A stretch of 64,000 nucleotides of DNA from Oscillospiraceae bacterium (GCA_018110905.1 JAGBAZ010000002.1:1-64000), one strand, 5' to 3'. Shown: positions 25,307-34,338, numbered from the stretch's first letter. The notes: a model not told the origin generated them from the sequence alone. Program-made: numbers and translations.

Positions 25307-25846
25307 TTGTCCGAAAAAGATTCCGTAAACGCTGCCCTTGTTAACCCGGAAGACAGAGAGGAATATCACCGCTCCCTCGGTCTTACCAAAAAGATAGAAT
25401 CCCGCAAGATAATCCTTGTGGGACGTTCCCGCTGCGGAAAAACGACCCTTATCCGCCGCCTTCACAACCTTGATATGACTTACCACAAAACCCAGTCTAT
25501 CGAAGCCTGGTCCGACGCTATCGATACCCCCGGCGAATATACGGATACTCCGTTTTTCAGCCGCGGAGCGGCAATTACCCCTGCTTACGATGCGGATATC
25601 GTGTGTTTCTGCCATGACTGCGGAAACGATATCTGCCGTCTTCCCCAGATGTTTTCAATGAGTTTTGCCAAACCGGTTATCGGAATAGTAACAAAGGCCG
25701 ACAGCGAAGATGTTTCCACCGAACAGGCGGAACTTTTCCTTCATAACGCAGGCGCAAGGCATATCGTCATAACAAGTTCCCTTACCGGAAGAGGAATTGA
25801 GGAACTTATCGACCTTATCAACACCATCGATCTTAATGATTATTAA
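25307..25846 (+). CDS. EutP/PduV-like small GTPase
   Basis: A 179-residue P-loop GTPase of the EutP/PduV type. G1 is GRSRCGKT (39-46), G3 is DTPGEY (from Asp73) and G4 is TKAD (129-132); ITSSLTGRGIEEL is the G5 region. EutP/PduV proteins accompany ethanolamine or propanediol microcompartments, but none of those genes is near, so this is an orphan copy. The N-terminal about 30 residues (acidic, before the P-loop) are an extension relative to E. coli EutP. The start is TTG at 25307, 8 bp after GGAGG; the GTG at 25298 is part of the ribosome site itself. Confidence 0.85.
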   Translation: MSEKDSVNAALVNPEDREEYHRSLGLTKKIESRKIILVGRSRCGKTTLIRRLHNLDMTYHKTQSIEAWSDAIDTPGEYTDTPFFSRGAAITPAYDADIVCFCHDCGNDICRLPQMFSMSFAKPVIGIVTKADSEDVSTEQAELFLHNAGARHIVITSSLTGRGIEELIDLINTIDLNDY

Positions 25847-25979
25847 AATACAGGTCAACGATTCCGGGTGTTTCAAACAAGCGCTTTTTTGAATAAAAAC
25901 CCGGAAAAACCACGTTTTTATTATAATAAGGTATAAAAATGTTAATATAAAATTAATAAAAATAGTAGCAAAATTATAC

Positions 25980-26008
25980 TTGACACTTGCGGTCTTCAAG
26001 TATATAAT
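25980..26008 (+). promoter_or_regulatory. Strong promoter of rpsU
   Basis: Consensus TTGACA (25980-25985) and TATAAT (26003-26008) with a 17-bp spacer, the best match in the window, as expected for a ribosomal protein gene. The preceding 100 bp are AT-rich. A 70-nt leader with no clear fold separates it from rpsU. Confidence 0.82.
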
Positions 26009-26084
26009 AAGACTGTTACATTTATGTACGAAGAACAGAAATTGTTCTTAGCTCCAGCCCAATGGCGAAGGAGGGAAACAGATT

Positions 26085-26258
26085 ATGGCAGAAATTCATG
26101 TAAAAGAAAATGAATCTCTTGACAGCGCTCTCAGACGTTTTAAACGTTCCTGCGCTCGCTCCGGCGTTCTTGCAGAAGTCAGAAAGCATGAGTGCTATGA
26201 GAAGCCTTCGGTAAGACGTAAAAAGAAATCCGAAGCAGCTCGTAAGAGAAAGTATTGA
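26085..26258 (+). CDS. rpsU: 30S ribosomal protein S21
   Basis: A 57-residue protein too short for most gene finders but unmistakable: [21 protein letters not shown], the internal CARSGV and EVRKHE.YEKPS blocks, and the very basic tail [16 protein letters not shown]21 binds the 30S platform near the anti-Shine-Dalgarno end of 16S rRNA and helps initiation. It has a consensus promoter, a GGAGG ribosome site and its own terminator. Confidence 0.97.
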   Translation: MAEIHVKENESLDSALRRFKRSCARSGVLAEVRKHECYEKPSVRRKKKSEAARKRKY

Positions 26259-26280
26259 TTTCTAACAGAAAAAGAGGATG

Positions 26281-26316
26281 GCGGACGGCTTTTTGCTGTC
26301 CGCTTTCTTGTTTTTT
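26281..26316 (+). terminator. Terminator of rpsU
   Basis: GCGGACGGC / GCTGTCCGC stem (26281-26289, 26295-26303) with a TTTTT loop and T-rich tail (TTTCTTGTTTTTT). Confidence 0.82.
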
Positions 26317-26351
26317 CGGAAAATCCGGAAAGAAAGGGGGAGGCCGCGGTT

Positions 26352-26825
26352 TTGTCTTTATTAAAACCGGATTACCGTTTTGATAAGATAACGGATATCA
26401 AAGCAGAAGATCTTAAAAAAGCCGGAGCAAAACTTCTTTTGCTCGATGCGGACAATACCCTTTCGTTCCATGGTTCCCAAACACCTTTTCCCGGTGTTCC
26501 GGAATGGATTTCGGAAATCAAAAAAAGCGGCTTTGAACTTGTTATAATTTCAAATAACAGTGAAAGACGCATAAAGCCTTTTGCGGAAAATTTGGGTTTG
26601 CCTTTTGTTTACGAAAGCGCAAAACCCCTTCCGAAAGGTTTTAAAAAAGCAGCAGAAAATTTCGGGATTTCGCCGAAAGAAACGGCAGTGATCGGCGACC
26701 AGCTTTTCACCGATGTTCTCGGCGGGAAAATTTTCGGTTCAAAGGTTTTCCTGACGGAACCCCTTGGTCCGGAAACCGATTTTTTTATAAAAGTAAAACG
26801 TAAAATCGAAAAATTCATAAGATAA
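26352..26825 (+). CDS. YqeG family HAD-type phosphatase
   Basis: A 157-residue HAD-IIIA-type phosphatase. The DxDxT nucleophile motif is DADNT from Asp32; the Ser/Thr motif II is in VIISNNS, and motif IV is GDQLFTDVLGG. Length and the N-terminal LLKPDYRFDKITDI match the YqeG family, whose substrate is unsettled (phosphatidylglycerol-phosphate phosphatase activity is discussed for relatives). The TTG start at 26352 follows a long AAAGGGGGAGG ribosome site. It precedes the Xaa-Pro peptidase by 19 bp. Confidence 0.9.
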   Translation: MSLLKPDYRFDKITDIKAEDLKKAGAKLLLLDADNTLSFHGSQTPFPGVPEWISEIKKSGFELVIISNNSERRIKPFAENLGLPFVYESAKPLPKGFKKAAENFGISPKETAVIGDQLFTDVLGGKIFGSKVFLTEPLGPETDFFIKVKRKIEKFIR

Positions 26826-26844
26826 CGAAGTGGAGGAAATAATA

Positions 26845-27909
26845 ATGGACAGAATCAAAAGACTTTCTCAGATGCTTCCCGAAGATATTGATGCAGCGCT
26901 TATCACTTCCGGAGTAAACCGCCAGTATTACACCGGTTTTGTTTCCAGCGCGGGCGCTCTTCTTGTAACCAGAGAAAAAGCTGTTCTTCTTCTCGACAGC
27001 CGCTATATCGAAGCAGGCACCAAAAAAGTAACCGATGCCGAAGTTGTTCTTATGACCGATATGGCAAAACAGCTCAACGAGCTTTTTGAAGAGCTTAAAG
27101 TAAAAACTGTCGGAATCGAATCCGGCTATATGACCGTCGAAAGCCTTTTCAGCCTTCGCAAAGTTCTTACCGCAACTCTTCTTGATGATCCCAGACTCAA
27201 TGAGATCATTCTTCACCAGAGAAGAATCAAATCCGAAGACGAGATGAAGGAGATCCGCGCAGCCCAGGCAATTACCGACAAGGCCTTTCTTCATATGCTC
27301 GAAATCATCAAACCCGGCCTTTGCGAAAAAGACCTTCAGCTTGAACTCGATTATTTCATGCTCAGAAACGGCGCAACCGGCCTTGCTTTCGAAACCATTC
27401 TTGCAGCAGGCGCAAATGGTTCCATGCCCCATGCTGTTCCCAGCATGAACGTAATCAAAGAAGGCGACTTTGTAACCATGGACTTCGGCGCAGCACATAA
27501 CGGCTATTGCTCCGATATGACCAGAACCGTTGCAGTCGGCAAAATTTCCGAAGAACAGGAAAAAGTTTATAACCTTGTTCTTAACGCACAGCTTGCCGCA
27601 ATCGATGCAGTAAAAGCAGGTGTTCCCTGCAACTCCATTGATGCTGTCGCAAGAGATATGATCTACGGTGCAGGTTACGAAGGCAGATTCGGCCACGGTC
27701 TCGGCCACAGCCTTGGTCTTGAAATCCACGAAAACCCCAGATTCTCCCCTCTTTGCTCCGATCTTACCGAAGCCGGAATAGTTATGTCCGTTGAACCCGG
27801 AATCTATCTTGACGGCCAGTTCGGCGTTCGTATCGAGGATATCGTTATGGTAACCGAAGACGGCTGCGACGTTATCACCAAGAGCGAAAAGAAACTTATC
27901 AACCTTTGA
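26845..27909 (+). CDS. Xaa-Pro aminopeptidase (M24 family)
   Basis: A 354-residue proline peptidase with an N-terminal creatinase-like domain (about 1-120) and a C-terminal pita-bread domain. All five metal ligands are present: Asp213 (MDFG), Asp224 (SDMTR), His288 (GHGLGHSLG), Glu296 (IHENP) and Glu331 (RIED). It removes N-terminal residues ahead of proline or splits Xaa-Pro dipeptides in the cytoplasm, using two Mn or Co ions. The ATG at 26845 has a GTGGAGG site; a GTG five codons upstream is part of that site. Confidence 0.95.
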   Translation: MDRIKRLSQMLPEDIDAALITSGVNRQYYTGFVSSAGALLVTREKAVLLLDSRYIEAGTKKVTDAEVVLMTDMAKQLNELFEELKVKTVGIESGYMTVESLFSLRKVLTATLLDDPRLNEIILHQRRIKSEDEMKEIRAAQAITDKAFLHMLEIIKPGLCEKDLQLELDYFMLRNGATGLAFETILAAGANGSMPHAVPSMNVIKEGDFVTMDFGAAHNGYCSDMTRTVAVGKISEEQEKVYNLVLNAQLAAIDAVKAGVPCNSIDAVARDMIYGAGYEGRFGHGLGHSLGLEIHENPRFSPLCSDLTEAGIVMSVEPGIYLDGQFGVRIEDIVMVTEDGCDVITKSEKKLINL

Positions 27910-27917
27910 TTTTTTTT

Positions 27918-27984
27918 AAAAGCCCCCCTTGTCAAAGGGGGGTGGCTTTTTTGATGAAAATCAAAAAAGACGGGGGGATTCATC
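27918..27984 (+). repeat. Palindromic intergenic repeat, family A, copy 2
   Basis: CCCCCC-TTGTCAAA-GGGGGG hairpin (27923-27942), then CTTTTTTGAT-GAAA-ATCAAAAAAG (27946-27969), then GGGGGGATTCATC. Same architecture as the copy at 20781. Confidence 0.72.
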
Positions 27985-28007
27985 TAAAAAAACCGTTGGA
28001 AGAAAAA

Positions 28008-28061
28008 GAATCCCTCCACCGTGCGTACCGCAACGGTCCCCCTCCCTTTAAGCAAGGGAGG
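28008..28061 (-). repeat. Palindromic intergenic repeat, family A, copy 3 (inverted)
   Basis: Read on the minus strand: CCTCCCTTGCTTAAAGGGAGG hairpin, then a GGACCG...CGGT stem, then GGAGGGATTC. It faces copy 2 across about 23 bp, so two copies form a head-to-head pair between the peptidase and murT. Confidence 0.6.
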
Positions 28062-28086
28062 CAATATAATAAAAGGAAGTTTATCC

Positions 28087-29409
28087 ATGAGATTATTCAT
28101 TGCCATCTGCGTTTGCAGAGTGCTCTATTTCATCGGACGCCTTATCGGAAAAGGCACCGCAAAACCCGGCGATATTGCAAGAATTTTCTGCCCCAAGGTT
28201 CTTAACCGCCTTAAATTCGACGGAAAAATAATCTGCATCACCGGAACAAACGGAAAAACCACCACTTCCAATATGGTCACCCATATTCTCCGGAAAAACG
28301 GTTTTTCCGTAATCAACAACAGTTTCGGCTCCAATATGCTTGGCGGAATCACAACATCTCTTCTCACCAACTGCACCTTCGGCGGAAGGGTAAAGGCGGA
28401 TTATTCCGTTCTCGAAATTGACGAACGCTGGCTCCGTTTCCTTGTTAAGGAAATAAAACCCGATTATCTTCTTATCACAAACCTTCTCCGCGACCAGATA
28501 GTCCGCAACTGCTGCCCGGAAATCGTTCTCGATAAAATCAAAATGGGAATCACCCCCGGAACTACCCTTCTTCTCAACGCAAACGATCCCGTTTCCCAAC
28601 AGGTAAGCTGGGGAAACGAAAACCCGGTGGTCTGGTTCGCCCTTGGCGAAAACGAGCGTTCCACCAAGGAATGCCGCAGCGGTACCAACGACGCAAAGGT
28701 CTGCCCCAAATGTATGCATACTCTTTCCTATGATTATTATCATTATAATCACGTCGGTTCCTTCCGCTGCGAAAACTGCGGATTTGAATCTCCGAAGGCG
28801 GATTTCGTCGGAACCGATATGGATTTTTCCAAACCTTCTCTTGCAGTCAACGGAAAACGCGTCAAACTCGGTTTCGATGCGACCTATTTTATGTTCAACA
28901 CCGTTGCAGCTTCCGCAATCTGCGTTACCGCTGCCGGAATGGAACTTGAAAAAGTTCTTTCCTTTGCGGAAAGTTTTGATATCGGCGTAACAAAACGTTA
29001 CGAAGAACTCACCGTTCTCGGAAGAAAATGCCAGCTTATCCTTACAAAACAAAACCCCGCTTCCGTTGACCAGAGCGTGGATTTTGTTTCCGAAAAGGAA
29101 GGCCCCCGCACCCTTATCATGATTTCCAACAATATGTTCCACACCGAGCATAAGGATGTTCTCTTTATGTATGACGTCGCCTATGAAAACCTCAGGGACG
29201 TTGAACATATCATAATTGTCGGAAAACGCCGCTATGATATGGCAGTCCGCCTTAAGTTTGCCGATATCGATATGGAAAAAGTTCAGATCTGCGATAATGA
29301 CGGGGACATCCGTTCCTGCCTTGAAAAAACCGAAGGAAATATTTACGTTATGACTTCCTCCGTTTTTTCCAACGAAGATAAATTCCTGGAGGAGCTGAGA
29401 AAATTATGA
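28087..29409 (+). CDS. murT: Lipid II isoglutaminyl synthase subunit MurT
   Basis: A 440-residue Mur-ligase-like protein. The ATP site is GTNGKTTT (Gly53-Lys57), and an inserted zinc ribbon with four cysteines (206, 209, 228, 231) interrupts the central domain, diagnostic for MurT (DUF1727 C-terminus). MurT activates the D-glutamate of lipid II, and its partner GatD supplies ammonia to give D-isoglutamine, which permits normal peptidoglycan cross-linking. The ATG at 28087 follows AAAAGGAAG. The stop overlaps the gatD-like start by 4 bp, the usual arrangement. Confidence 0.95.
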   Translation: MRLFIAICVCRVLYFIGRLIGKGTAKPGDIARIFCPKVLNRLKFDGKIICITGTNGKTTTSNMVTHILRKNGFSVINNSFGSNMLGGITTSLLTNCTFGGRVKADYSVLEIDERWLRFLVKEIKPDYLLITNLLRDQIVRNCCPEIVLDKIKMGITPGTTLLLNANDPVSQQVSWGNENPVVWFALGENERSTKECRSGTNDAKVCPKCMHTLSYDYYHYNHVGSFRCENCGFESPKADFVGTDMDFSKPSLAVNGKRVKLGFDATYFMFNTVAASAICVTAAGMELEKVLSFAESFDIGVTKRYEELTVLGRKCQLILTKQNPASVDQSVDFVSEKEGPRTLIMISNNMFHTEHKDVLFMYDVAYENLRDVEHIIIVGKRRYDMAVRLKFADIDMEKVQICDNDGDIRSCLEKTEGNIYVMTSSVFSNEDKFLEELRKL

Positions 29410-30122
29410 GAAAGATAAAAATACTCAACCTCTACGGCGAGGCTCTTGACCTCAACGGCGACGGAAAAAACATCACCGCTTTTGAAAAACGCCTTTCCGA
29501 AATGGGATATGAATTCGAAACAAAAACTCTCGGCGTCGGTGACGAGATCGAACTTTCCGATTTCGACATCGTTTTCATGACCCACGGAAAACCCCATAAC
29601 GTTTCCGCAATCAGCGAACATTTTATTAAATATAAGGATAATATATTGGATTATATCGAATCCGGAAAGACTTTTGTCGCAACCGGAAGCTCCAACATGC
29701 TTTTCGGAAAAAGTTTTTCCATGCTTGACGGAAAAACTTATAGCGGAATCGGTCTTTTCGATTGCGAAGCGGAAGAATTTGACGGACTTTATGTTTCCGA
29801 TGCCGTAATCGTTCCGGAATTTGCGCCGGAAGAGAAGATGTTCGGAATTTATTACCGCTGCGAAAGCGTAAAATTCAATACCCCCAACGAACACAGACTT
29901 TTTAAAGTTCTTAAAGCGGACGAAGGAAAAGGTTCCGTAGGCGAAGGCGAAGGCTGCCGCTATAAAAATCTTTTTGCAACCTGGTGCCTTGGTCCGGTGC
30001 TTGTTCGCAACCCGCTTATGATGAAAGAAGTTTTGCATTGTGTTTTGGGTGAAGATTACCGCGAAACCGACTTTTCTCTTGAGGAAAAAGCGGTAAAAAT
30101 GACAATTGAAGAGCTTCTTTGA
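29406..30122 (+). CDS. gatD: GatD-like amidotransferase subunit lacking catalytic Cys and His
   Basis: A 238-residue class I glutamine-amidotransferase-like protein positioned and overlapping as GatD. Fold landmarks align (FDIVFMTHG, ESGKTFVAT, LFATW.LGPVLVRNP), but against the known S. aureus motifs the nucleophile Cys of ICGGYQ is replaced by Gly94 (TGSSN), and the catalytic His of YLHGP is Leu195 (WCLGP). It therefore should not hydrolyse glutamine by the standard triad. Options: MurT uses free ammonia, another amidotransferase supplies it, or the protein is a structural partner. Not a pseudogene by frame: intact, coupled, with terminator. Confidence 0.85.
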   Translation: MRKIKILNLYGEALDLNGDGKNITAFEKRLSEMGYEFETKTLGVGDEIELSDFDIVFMTHGKPHNVSAISEHFIKYKDNILDYIESGKTFVATGSSNMLFGKSFSMLDGKTYSGIGLFDCEAEEFDGLYVSDAVIVPEFAPEEKMFGIYYRCESVKFNTPNEHRLFKVLKADEGKGSVGEGEGCRYKNLFATWCLGPVLVRNPLMMKEVLHCVLGEDYRETDFSLEEKAVKMTIEELL

Positions 30123-30160
30123 TACCTTTTTTGGGAGAAAAAGGACTTGAAAAATTCTTA

Positions 30161-30197
30161 ACACCGTCTTTTTTGATAAAAGACGGTGTATTTTTTT
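30161..30197 (+). terminator. Terminator of murT-gatD
   Basis: ACACCGTCTTTT / AAAAGACGGTGT 12-bp stem (30161-30172, 30178-30189), 5-nt loop, seven T. Confidence 0.9.
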
Positions 30198-30514
30198 AAC
30201 ATTTCACACAAAAATTGCAGGAAAATAGATTTTTTCATGCAAAATCGCTTTTGCAGGTTAAAACGCTGTAACGATTTTGTAATATTCAATAATTATGCAA
30301 AATATTGAATTAATATGCAGTATTTTCGTATACAAAAGCGCGAAATATTTAAAAAGCAAAAAACACTAAAAATCAAGTAAAAAAGGTGAAATTATATTAA
30401 AAATGCACTCAAAAATTTACGATGGTAAAGTGAATATACACAGCAAAAAAACAGGTGTATCTATCGCAAGGACAAAAAACGCCAAAAAAATTCTCATTTT
30501 TTTGCATTTTTTGC
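30198..30514. other. AT-rich non-coding gap before opp
   Basis: About 320 bp with no gene on either strand and no recognised RNA fold. It has long A-runs and T-runs and an AT content far above the flanks, which may act as an upstream promoter element for the opp promoter. Confidence 0.55.
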
Positions 30515-30543
30515 TTGACAATTAAATAAAATGGGTGTATTAT
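30515..30543 (+). promoter_or_regulatory. Promoter of the opp operon
   Basis: TTGACA (30515-30520), 17-bp spacer, TATTAT (30538-30543). The leader contains AATTTCA...TGAAATT (30577-30597), a weak hairpin just before the ribosome site. Confidence 0.78.
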
Positions 30544-30622
30544 ACGTGGTATCACAATGAAACTTTGGTTGCTAAGAATTTCATTGACGGTGAAATTAAC
30601 AAACTGAATGAGGTGAAATGTA

Positions 30623-32242
30623 ATGAAACTTAACAAAATCCTTGCTATGATCCTTGCACTTGTAATGGTATTCAGCCTTGCAGCTTGCGGCAAAGGTTCT
30701 GCCGATGGCGACGGAAAAATCCTTAATGTTCACGTCACCGCAGCAATCGACTCCATCGACCCGCATCTTACCTCCGCAGGTGATGACTTTGAAGTAATCG
30801 GCACAATGGTCGAAGGCCTTTTCCAGTGTGATGCTTCCGGTGCAGCAATCCCCGGCATGGCAGAAACTTATGAAAAATCCGAAGACGGTATGACCTGGAC
30901 TTTCCATCTCCGTGATGCAAAATGGTCCAACGGCGCAGAAGTAACCGCAGACGACTTTGTATTTGCATGGCAGAGAGCTATGTCTCTTCCGGCAGAATAT
31001 GCATCTCTCTTTGAAACCGCAGGTATCAAAAATGCTTCCGCAATTTATGCCGGCGAAATGGATGCAACCGAACTTGGTGTTTATGCTCAGGACGACAAAA
31101 CCCTTGTAGTTGAATTCGATGTTCCCTGCGCTTTCTTCGATACTCTTATGTTCTTCCCGGTATTCTATCCCATGAACAGAGCTTTCGTTGAAGAATGCGG
31201 CGATCTTTATGGTTCCGCTCCGGAATATTATCTTTCCAACGGTACATTCACTCTTTCCGAATATACCCCCGCAGCAACCGAATTCAAAATGGTTAAAAAC
31301 GAACTTTATTATGATGCTGACGCAGTTGAACTTGCAGGTCTTACCTACAAAGTAATCCTCGACTCCCAGCAGGCATATAACGCATATCAGGCAGGCGAGC
31401 TTGACGTTTGCGTACTTTCTTCCGAACTTGCTGACCTTCTTAAAGAAGACAAAGAATTCCTTGCAACCGAATCCGGTTACCTCTGGTACATGTCTCCTAA
31501 CGTATCCAAAGGCGGCGCAATGGCTAACGTAAATATCCGTAAAGCAATCGGTATGGCTTTCGATAAAGACGCTATCTGCAACAACATCCTCAGAAACGGC
31601 TCCATTCCTGCAGACTTCTGTGTTCCTGTAGGCCTTGCAACCGGTCCTGACGGCAAAGATTACCGTGAATCCTCCGGCCTTACCTATAACGTATATAACG
31701 TTGAAGAAGCAAAAGCTCTCTGGGCAGCAGGCCTTGCAGAACTCGGCACCGATTCTGTCGAACTTACCCTTATCTTCGACGATGAAGAATCCATCAAACT
31801 CGTAGCTGAATTCATTCAGCAGGAACTCCAGACAAACCTTGAAGGTCTTACCATCACCCTCCAGCCTTATCCGAAGAAACAGCGTTCTGACCTCATGAAA
31901 GCACACGATTATGACATCGGCCTTTGCAGATGGGGACCTGACTATGCTGACCCGCTTACCTACATGGATCTCTGGACCGACGGTTATACTCATAACTACG
32001 GCGCATGGCATTCCGATGCATATATGGAAATCCTCAACAAGATCAAAACCGTTGAATATGCTCTTGACGCAGAAGCACGTTGGGATCTTATCAAACAGGC
32101 AGAACAGATCATCGCAGATGAATCCGTAATCCTTCCTGTATATCAGAACGCAAACGCATCTCTTGTTAAATCCGATATCTCCGGCATCGAATTCCACGCT
32201 GTTGGTCTTAACCGTGTATTCAAGAATGTTAAAGTCGGCTGA
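30623..32242 (+). CDS. oppA: Oligopeptide ABC transporter substrate-binding lipoprotein
   Basis: A 539-residue SBP_bac_5 family lipoprotein. The lipobox LAAC places the lipidated Cys at residue 22, followed by a Gly/Ser linker. Family blocks include the early VHVTAAIDSIDPHLTSAG, WTFHLRDAKWSNGAEVTADDF and the RWGPDYADP segment before the C-terminus. It captures peptides outside the membrane for OppBC. GAGGTG precedes the ATG. Codon use is strongly biased (GCA, GGT, AAC), as in the pilin and the 759-aa matrix protein, so it is probably abundant. A GC hairpin separates it from oppB. Confidence 0.94.
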   Translation: MKLNKILAMILALVMVFSLAACGKGSADGDGKILNVHVTAAIDSIDPHLTSAGDDFEVIGTMVEGLFQCDASGAAIPGMAETYEKSEDGMTWTFHLRDAKWSNGAEVTADDFVFAWQRAMSLPAEYASLFETAGIKNASAIYAGEMDATELGVYAQDDKTLVVEFDVPCAFFDTLMFFPVFYPMNRAFVEECGDLYGSAPEYYLSNGTFTLSEYTPAATEFKMVKNELYYDADAVELAGLTYKVILDSQQAYNAYQAGELDVCVLSSELADLLKEDKEFLATESGYLWYMSPNVSKGGAMANVNIRKAIGMAFDKDAICNNILRNGSIPADFCVPVGLATGPDGKDYRESSGLTYNVYNVEEAKALWAAGLAELGTDSVELTLIFDDEESIKLVAEFIQQELQTNLEGLTITLQPYPKKQRSDLMKAHDYDIGLCRWGPDYADPLTYMDLWTDGYTHNYGAWHSDAYMEILNKIKTVEYALDAEARWDLIKQAEQIIADESVILPVYQNANASLVKSDISGIEFHAVGLNRVFKNVKVG

Positions 32243-32282
32243 TTTTAATTAAGTAATAATTAATTTGATTATTTAAGGCCTT

Positions 32283-32312
32283 ACAGTGGCCCGTTCAACC
32301 GCGGGCCACTGT
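32283..32312 (+). promoter_or_regulatory. Intercistronic hairpin between oppA and oppB
   Basis: ACAGTGGCCCG / CGGGCCACTGT perfect 11-bp stem with an 8-nt loop and no U-tract. It is likely a stabiliser or partial attenuator that keeps the binding protein in excess over the permease. Confidence 0.65.
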
Positions 32313-32342
32313 ATGCTTTTATATAAGGAGGGGTAATCCTCA

Positions 32343-33287
32343 GTGAAGAAATACATATTTAAGCGAGTTCTGTACTCTATTGTGGCTATTCTTGTGTTGC
32401 TTCTTCTCCTGTTCCTTATGCTCGAGCTTATGCCCGGTTCGCCTTTTAACGACGATAAACTTTCCCAGGAACAGATAGAGATTCTCTATCAGAAGTACGG
32501 CCTTGACCAGCCCATAATTGTTCGCTATTTTAAATATCTTTTCAACATTATCCGTGGCGATTTCGGCGTTTCCTATAATATAGCCTCAAATGTTCCGATT
32601 ACGGACCTTTTGCAGAACAGAGTTCCGACTTCTATCCGCCTTGGCGGACAGGCAGTTTTCCTTGGCGCCGCTATTGGTCTTTTCCTTGGACTTGTTGCTG
32701 CGCTTAAACACAATACAATTTTTGATACCATCGCAACAATCATCTCGGTTCTGGGCGTATCCCTTCCGTCCTATGTTTTTGCGCTGGCACTTTCCTACAT
32801 GTTCGGTTCCAGACTCGGCTGGTTCCCGATCCTTTATGAATCCGCAAGACCTTTCATCTCCTCTGTTCTTCCTACCATTGCGCTTTCCATGTTCTCCATG
32901 GCAAACATTGCAAGGTTCACAAGAACGGAAATGCTTGAAGTTCTCAGAAGCGACTATATGCTTCTTGCGGAAAGCAAAGGCATAAGCGGACCCAAACTTA
33001 TAATCCGCCATGCACTTCGCAATGCGCTTATTCCGATTATCACCGTTCTCGGTCCGCTGATCGTTAACACCATGACCGGTTCTCTTGTTATAGAGAAAAT
33101 TTTCTCTATCCCCGGTATCGGTGAACTTATGGTCCGCTCCATCCAGCAGAACGACTATAACGTAACCATTGCGCTTTCTTTCATTTACAGCCTTATGTAT
33201 ATCGGCATAATGCTTGTTGTTGATATCCTTTACGGTATCATCGACCCGAGAATTCGTCTTTCGAAGGAGGATAATCATGAAAGCTGA
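32343..33287 (+). CDS. oppB: Oligopeptide ABC transporter permease OppB
   Basis: A 314-residue permease with the N-terminal span typical of OppB/DppB (KKYIFKRVLYSIVAILVLLLLLF) and five further segments. The cytoplasmic EAA loop is TEMLEVLRSDYMLLAESKGISGPKLIIRHALRNALIP, which contacts the ATPases. The GTG start at 32343 follows AAGGAGG by about 11 bp. It overlaps oppC by 11 bp. Confidence 0.94.
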   Translation: MKKYIFKRVLYSIVAILVLLLLLFLMLELMPGSPFNDDKLSQEQIEILYQKYGLDQPIIVRYFKYLFNIIRGDFGVSYNIASNVPITDLLQNRVPTSIRLGGQAVFLGAAIGLFLGLVAALKHNTIFDTIATIISVLGVSLPSYVFALALSYMFGSRLGWFPILYESARPFISSVLPTIALSMFSMANIARFTRTEMLEVLRSDYMLLAESKGISGPKLIIRHALRNALIPIITVLGPLIVNTMTGSLVIEKIFSIPGIGELMVRSIQQNDYNVTIALSFIYSLMYIGIMLVVDILYGIIDPRIRLSKEDNHES

Positions 33288-34323
33288 AAATTTTGATTAT
33301 TCCAAACTTCCGGCAGACGCTTTTGAGCTTACCCATAACGACGTTCACAAACATGTTGACCGCAACTTTGCTTCCCAGAACTATTGGAAAGATGCTCTTA
33401 TCCGCTTTGTTCGCAACAAGGGCGCAATTTTCGGTCTTATCATGATTGCAATAATCATTTTCTTTGCTGTTTTCGGACCGGGAATGACCCCCTATACCTA
33501 CGAAAGCCAGATAATTGAGCAGCAGAACCTTGCACCGAGAATTCCCGGACTTGAAGATCTTGGAATTTTTGACGGTTCCGAAACCATTTATCTTATGGGC
33601 AGAGGCGTTGAAAAGAATTATTACGAAGAAAACGGTTTTGACGATGTTTATTATTGGTTCGGTTCCGATACTCTCGGCCGTGATATCTTCACCCGTGTTT
33701 GGGAAGGTACCAGAATCAGCCTTTATATTGCAATTGTTGCCGTTGTCATCGACATTCTTTTCGGTCTTTCCTACGGACTTATTTCCGGTTATTTCGGCGG
33801 AAAACTCGATGCAGTAATGCAGCGCTGCGCAGAGATCCTTAACAGCATTCCTAACCTTGTTATTGTAACCCTTATGATCCTGGTACTCAGCCCCGGTCTT
33901 GGTGCAATAATTGTTGCTCTTATGATAACCGGTTGGATCCCCATGAGCCGAATTGCCCGTGCTCAGATGCTCAAACTTAAAGAGCAGGAGTTTGTTCTTG
34001 CTTCCAAGACCCTTGGCGCAAGTCCGCTCCGCATTATCTTCAAAGAGATCATGCCCAACATTATCGGTCAGATCATTACCCAGACAATGTTCTCCATTCC
34101 CCACGCAATTTTCACCGAGGCATTCCTTGCTTTCGTTGGTCTTGGTATCCCTGCGCCTATGGCATCTCTCGGTACTCTTATTTCCGATGCTTATAAGAAC
34201 TTCACGACCCATCCTTACATGATCGTGTCGCCTCTTATTGTTCTTGCATTCCTTATGCTCAGTTTCAACCTTGTTGCGGACGGTCTTCGCGATGCTCTTG
34301 ACCCGAAGCAGAAAGATATGTAA
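33277..34323 (+). CDS. oppC: Oligopeptide ABC transporter permease OppC
   Basis: A 348-residue permease of the OppC/DppC type: cytoplasmic N-terminus, first span (about 50-70), an extracellular segment of about 70 residues rich in acidic and aromatic residues, then WFGSDTLGRDIFTRV and five more spans. The EAA loop is AQMLKLKEQEFVLASKTLGASPLRIIFKEIMPNI. The ATG at 33277 has AAGGAGG and lies within the end of oppB, so the two are coupled. The loop after the first span is longer than in E. coli OppC. Confidence 0.93.
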   Translation: MKAENFDYSKLPADAFELTHNDVHKHVDRNFASQNYWKDALIRFVRNKGAIFGLIMIAIIIFFAVFGPGMTPYTYESQIIEQQNLAPRIPGLEDLGIFDGSETIYLMGRGVEKNYYEENGFDDVYYWFGSDTLGRDIFTRVWEGTRISLYIAIVAVVIDILFGLSYGLISGYFGGKLDAVMQRCAEILNSIPNLVIVTLMILVLSPGLGAIIVALMITGWIPMSRIARAQMLKLKEQEFVLASKTLGASPLRIIFKEIMPNIIGQIITQTMFSIPHAIFTEAFLAFVGLGIPAPMASLGTLISDAYKNFTTHPYMIVSPLIVLAFLMLSFNLVADGLRDALDPKQKDM

Positions 34324-34338
34324 AGGAGGGACAGATTT

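Noticed and set aside
25307-25846. Ethanolamine or propanediol microcompartment locus
   Set aside because: Only the EutP-like GTPase is present; no shell, lyase or dehydrogenase gene is near.
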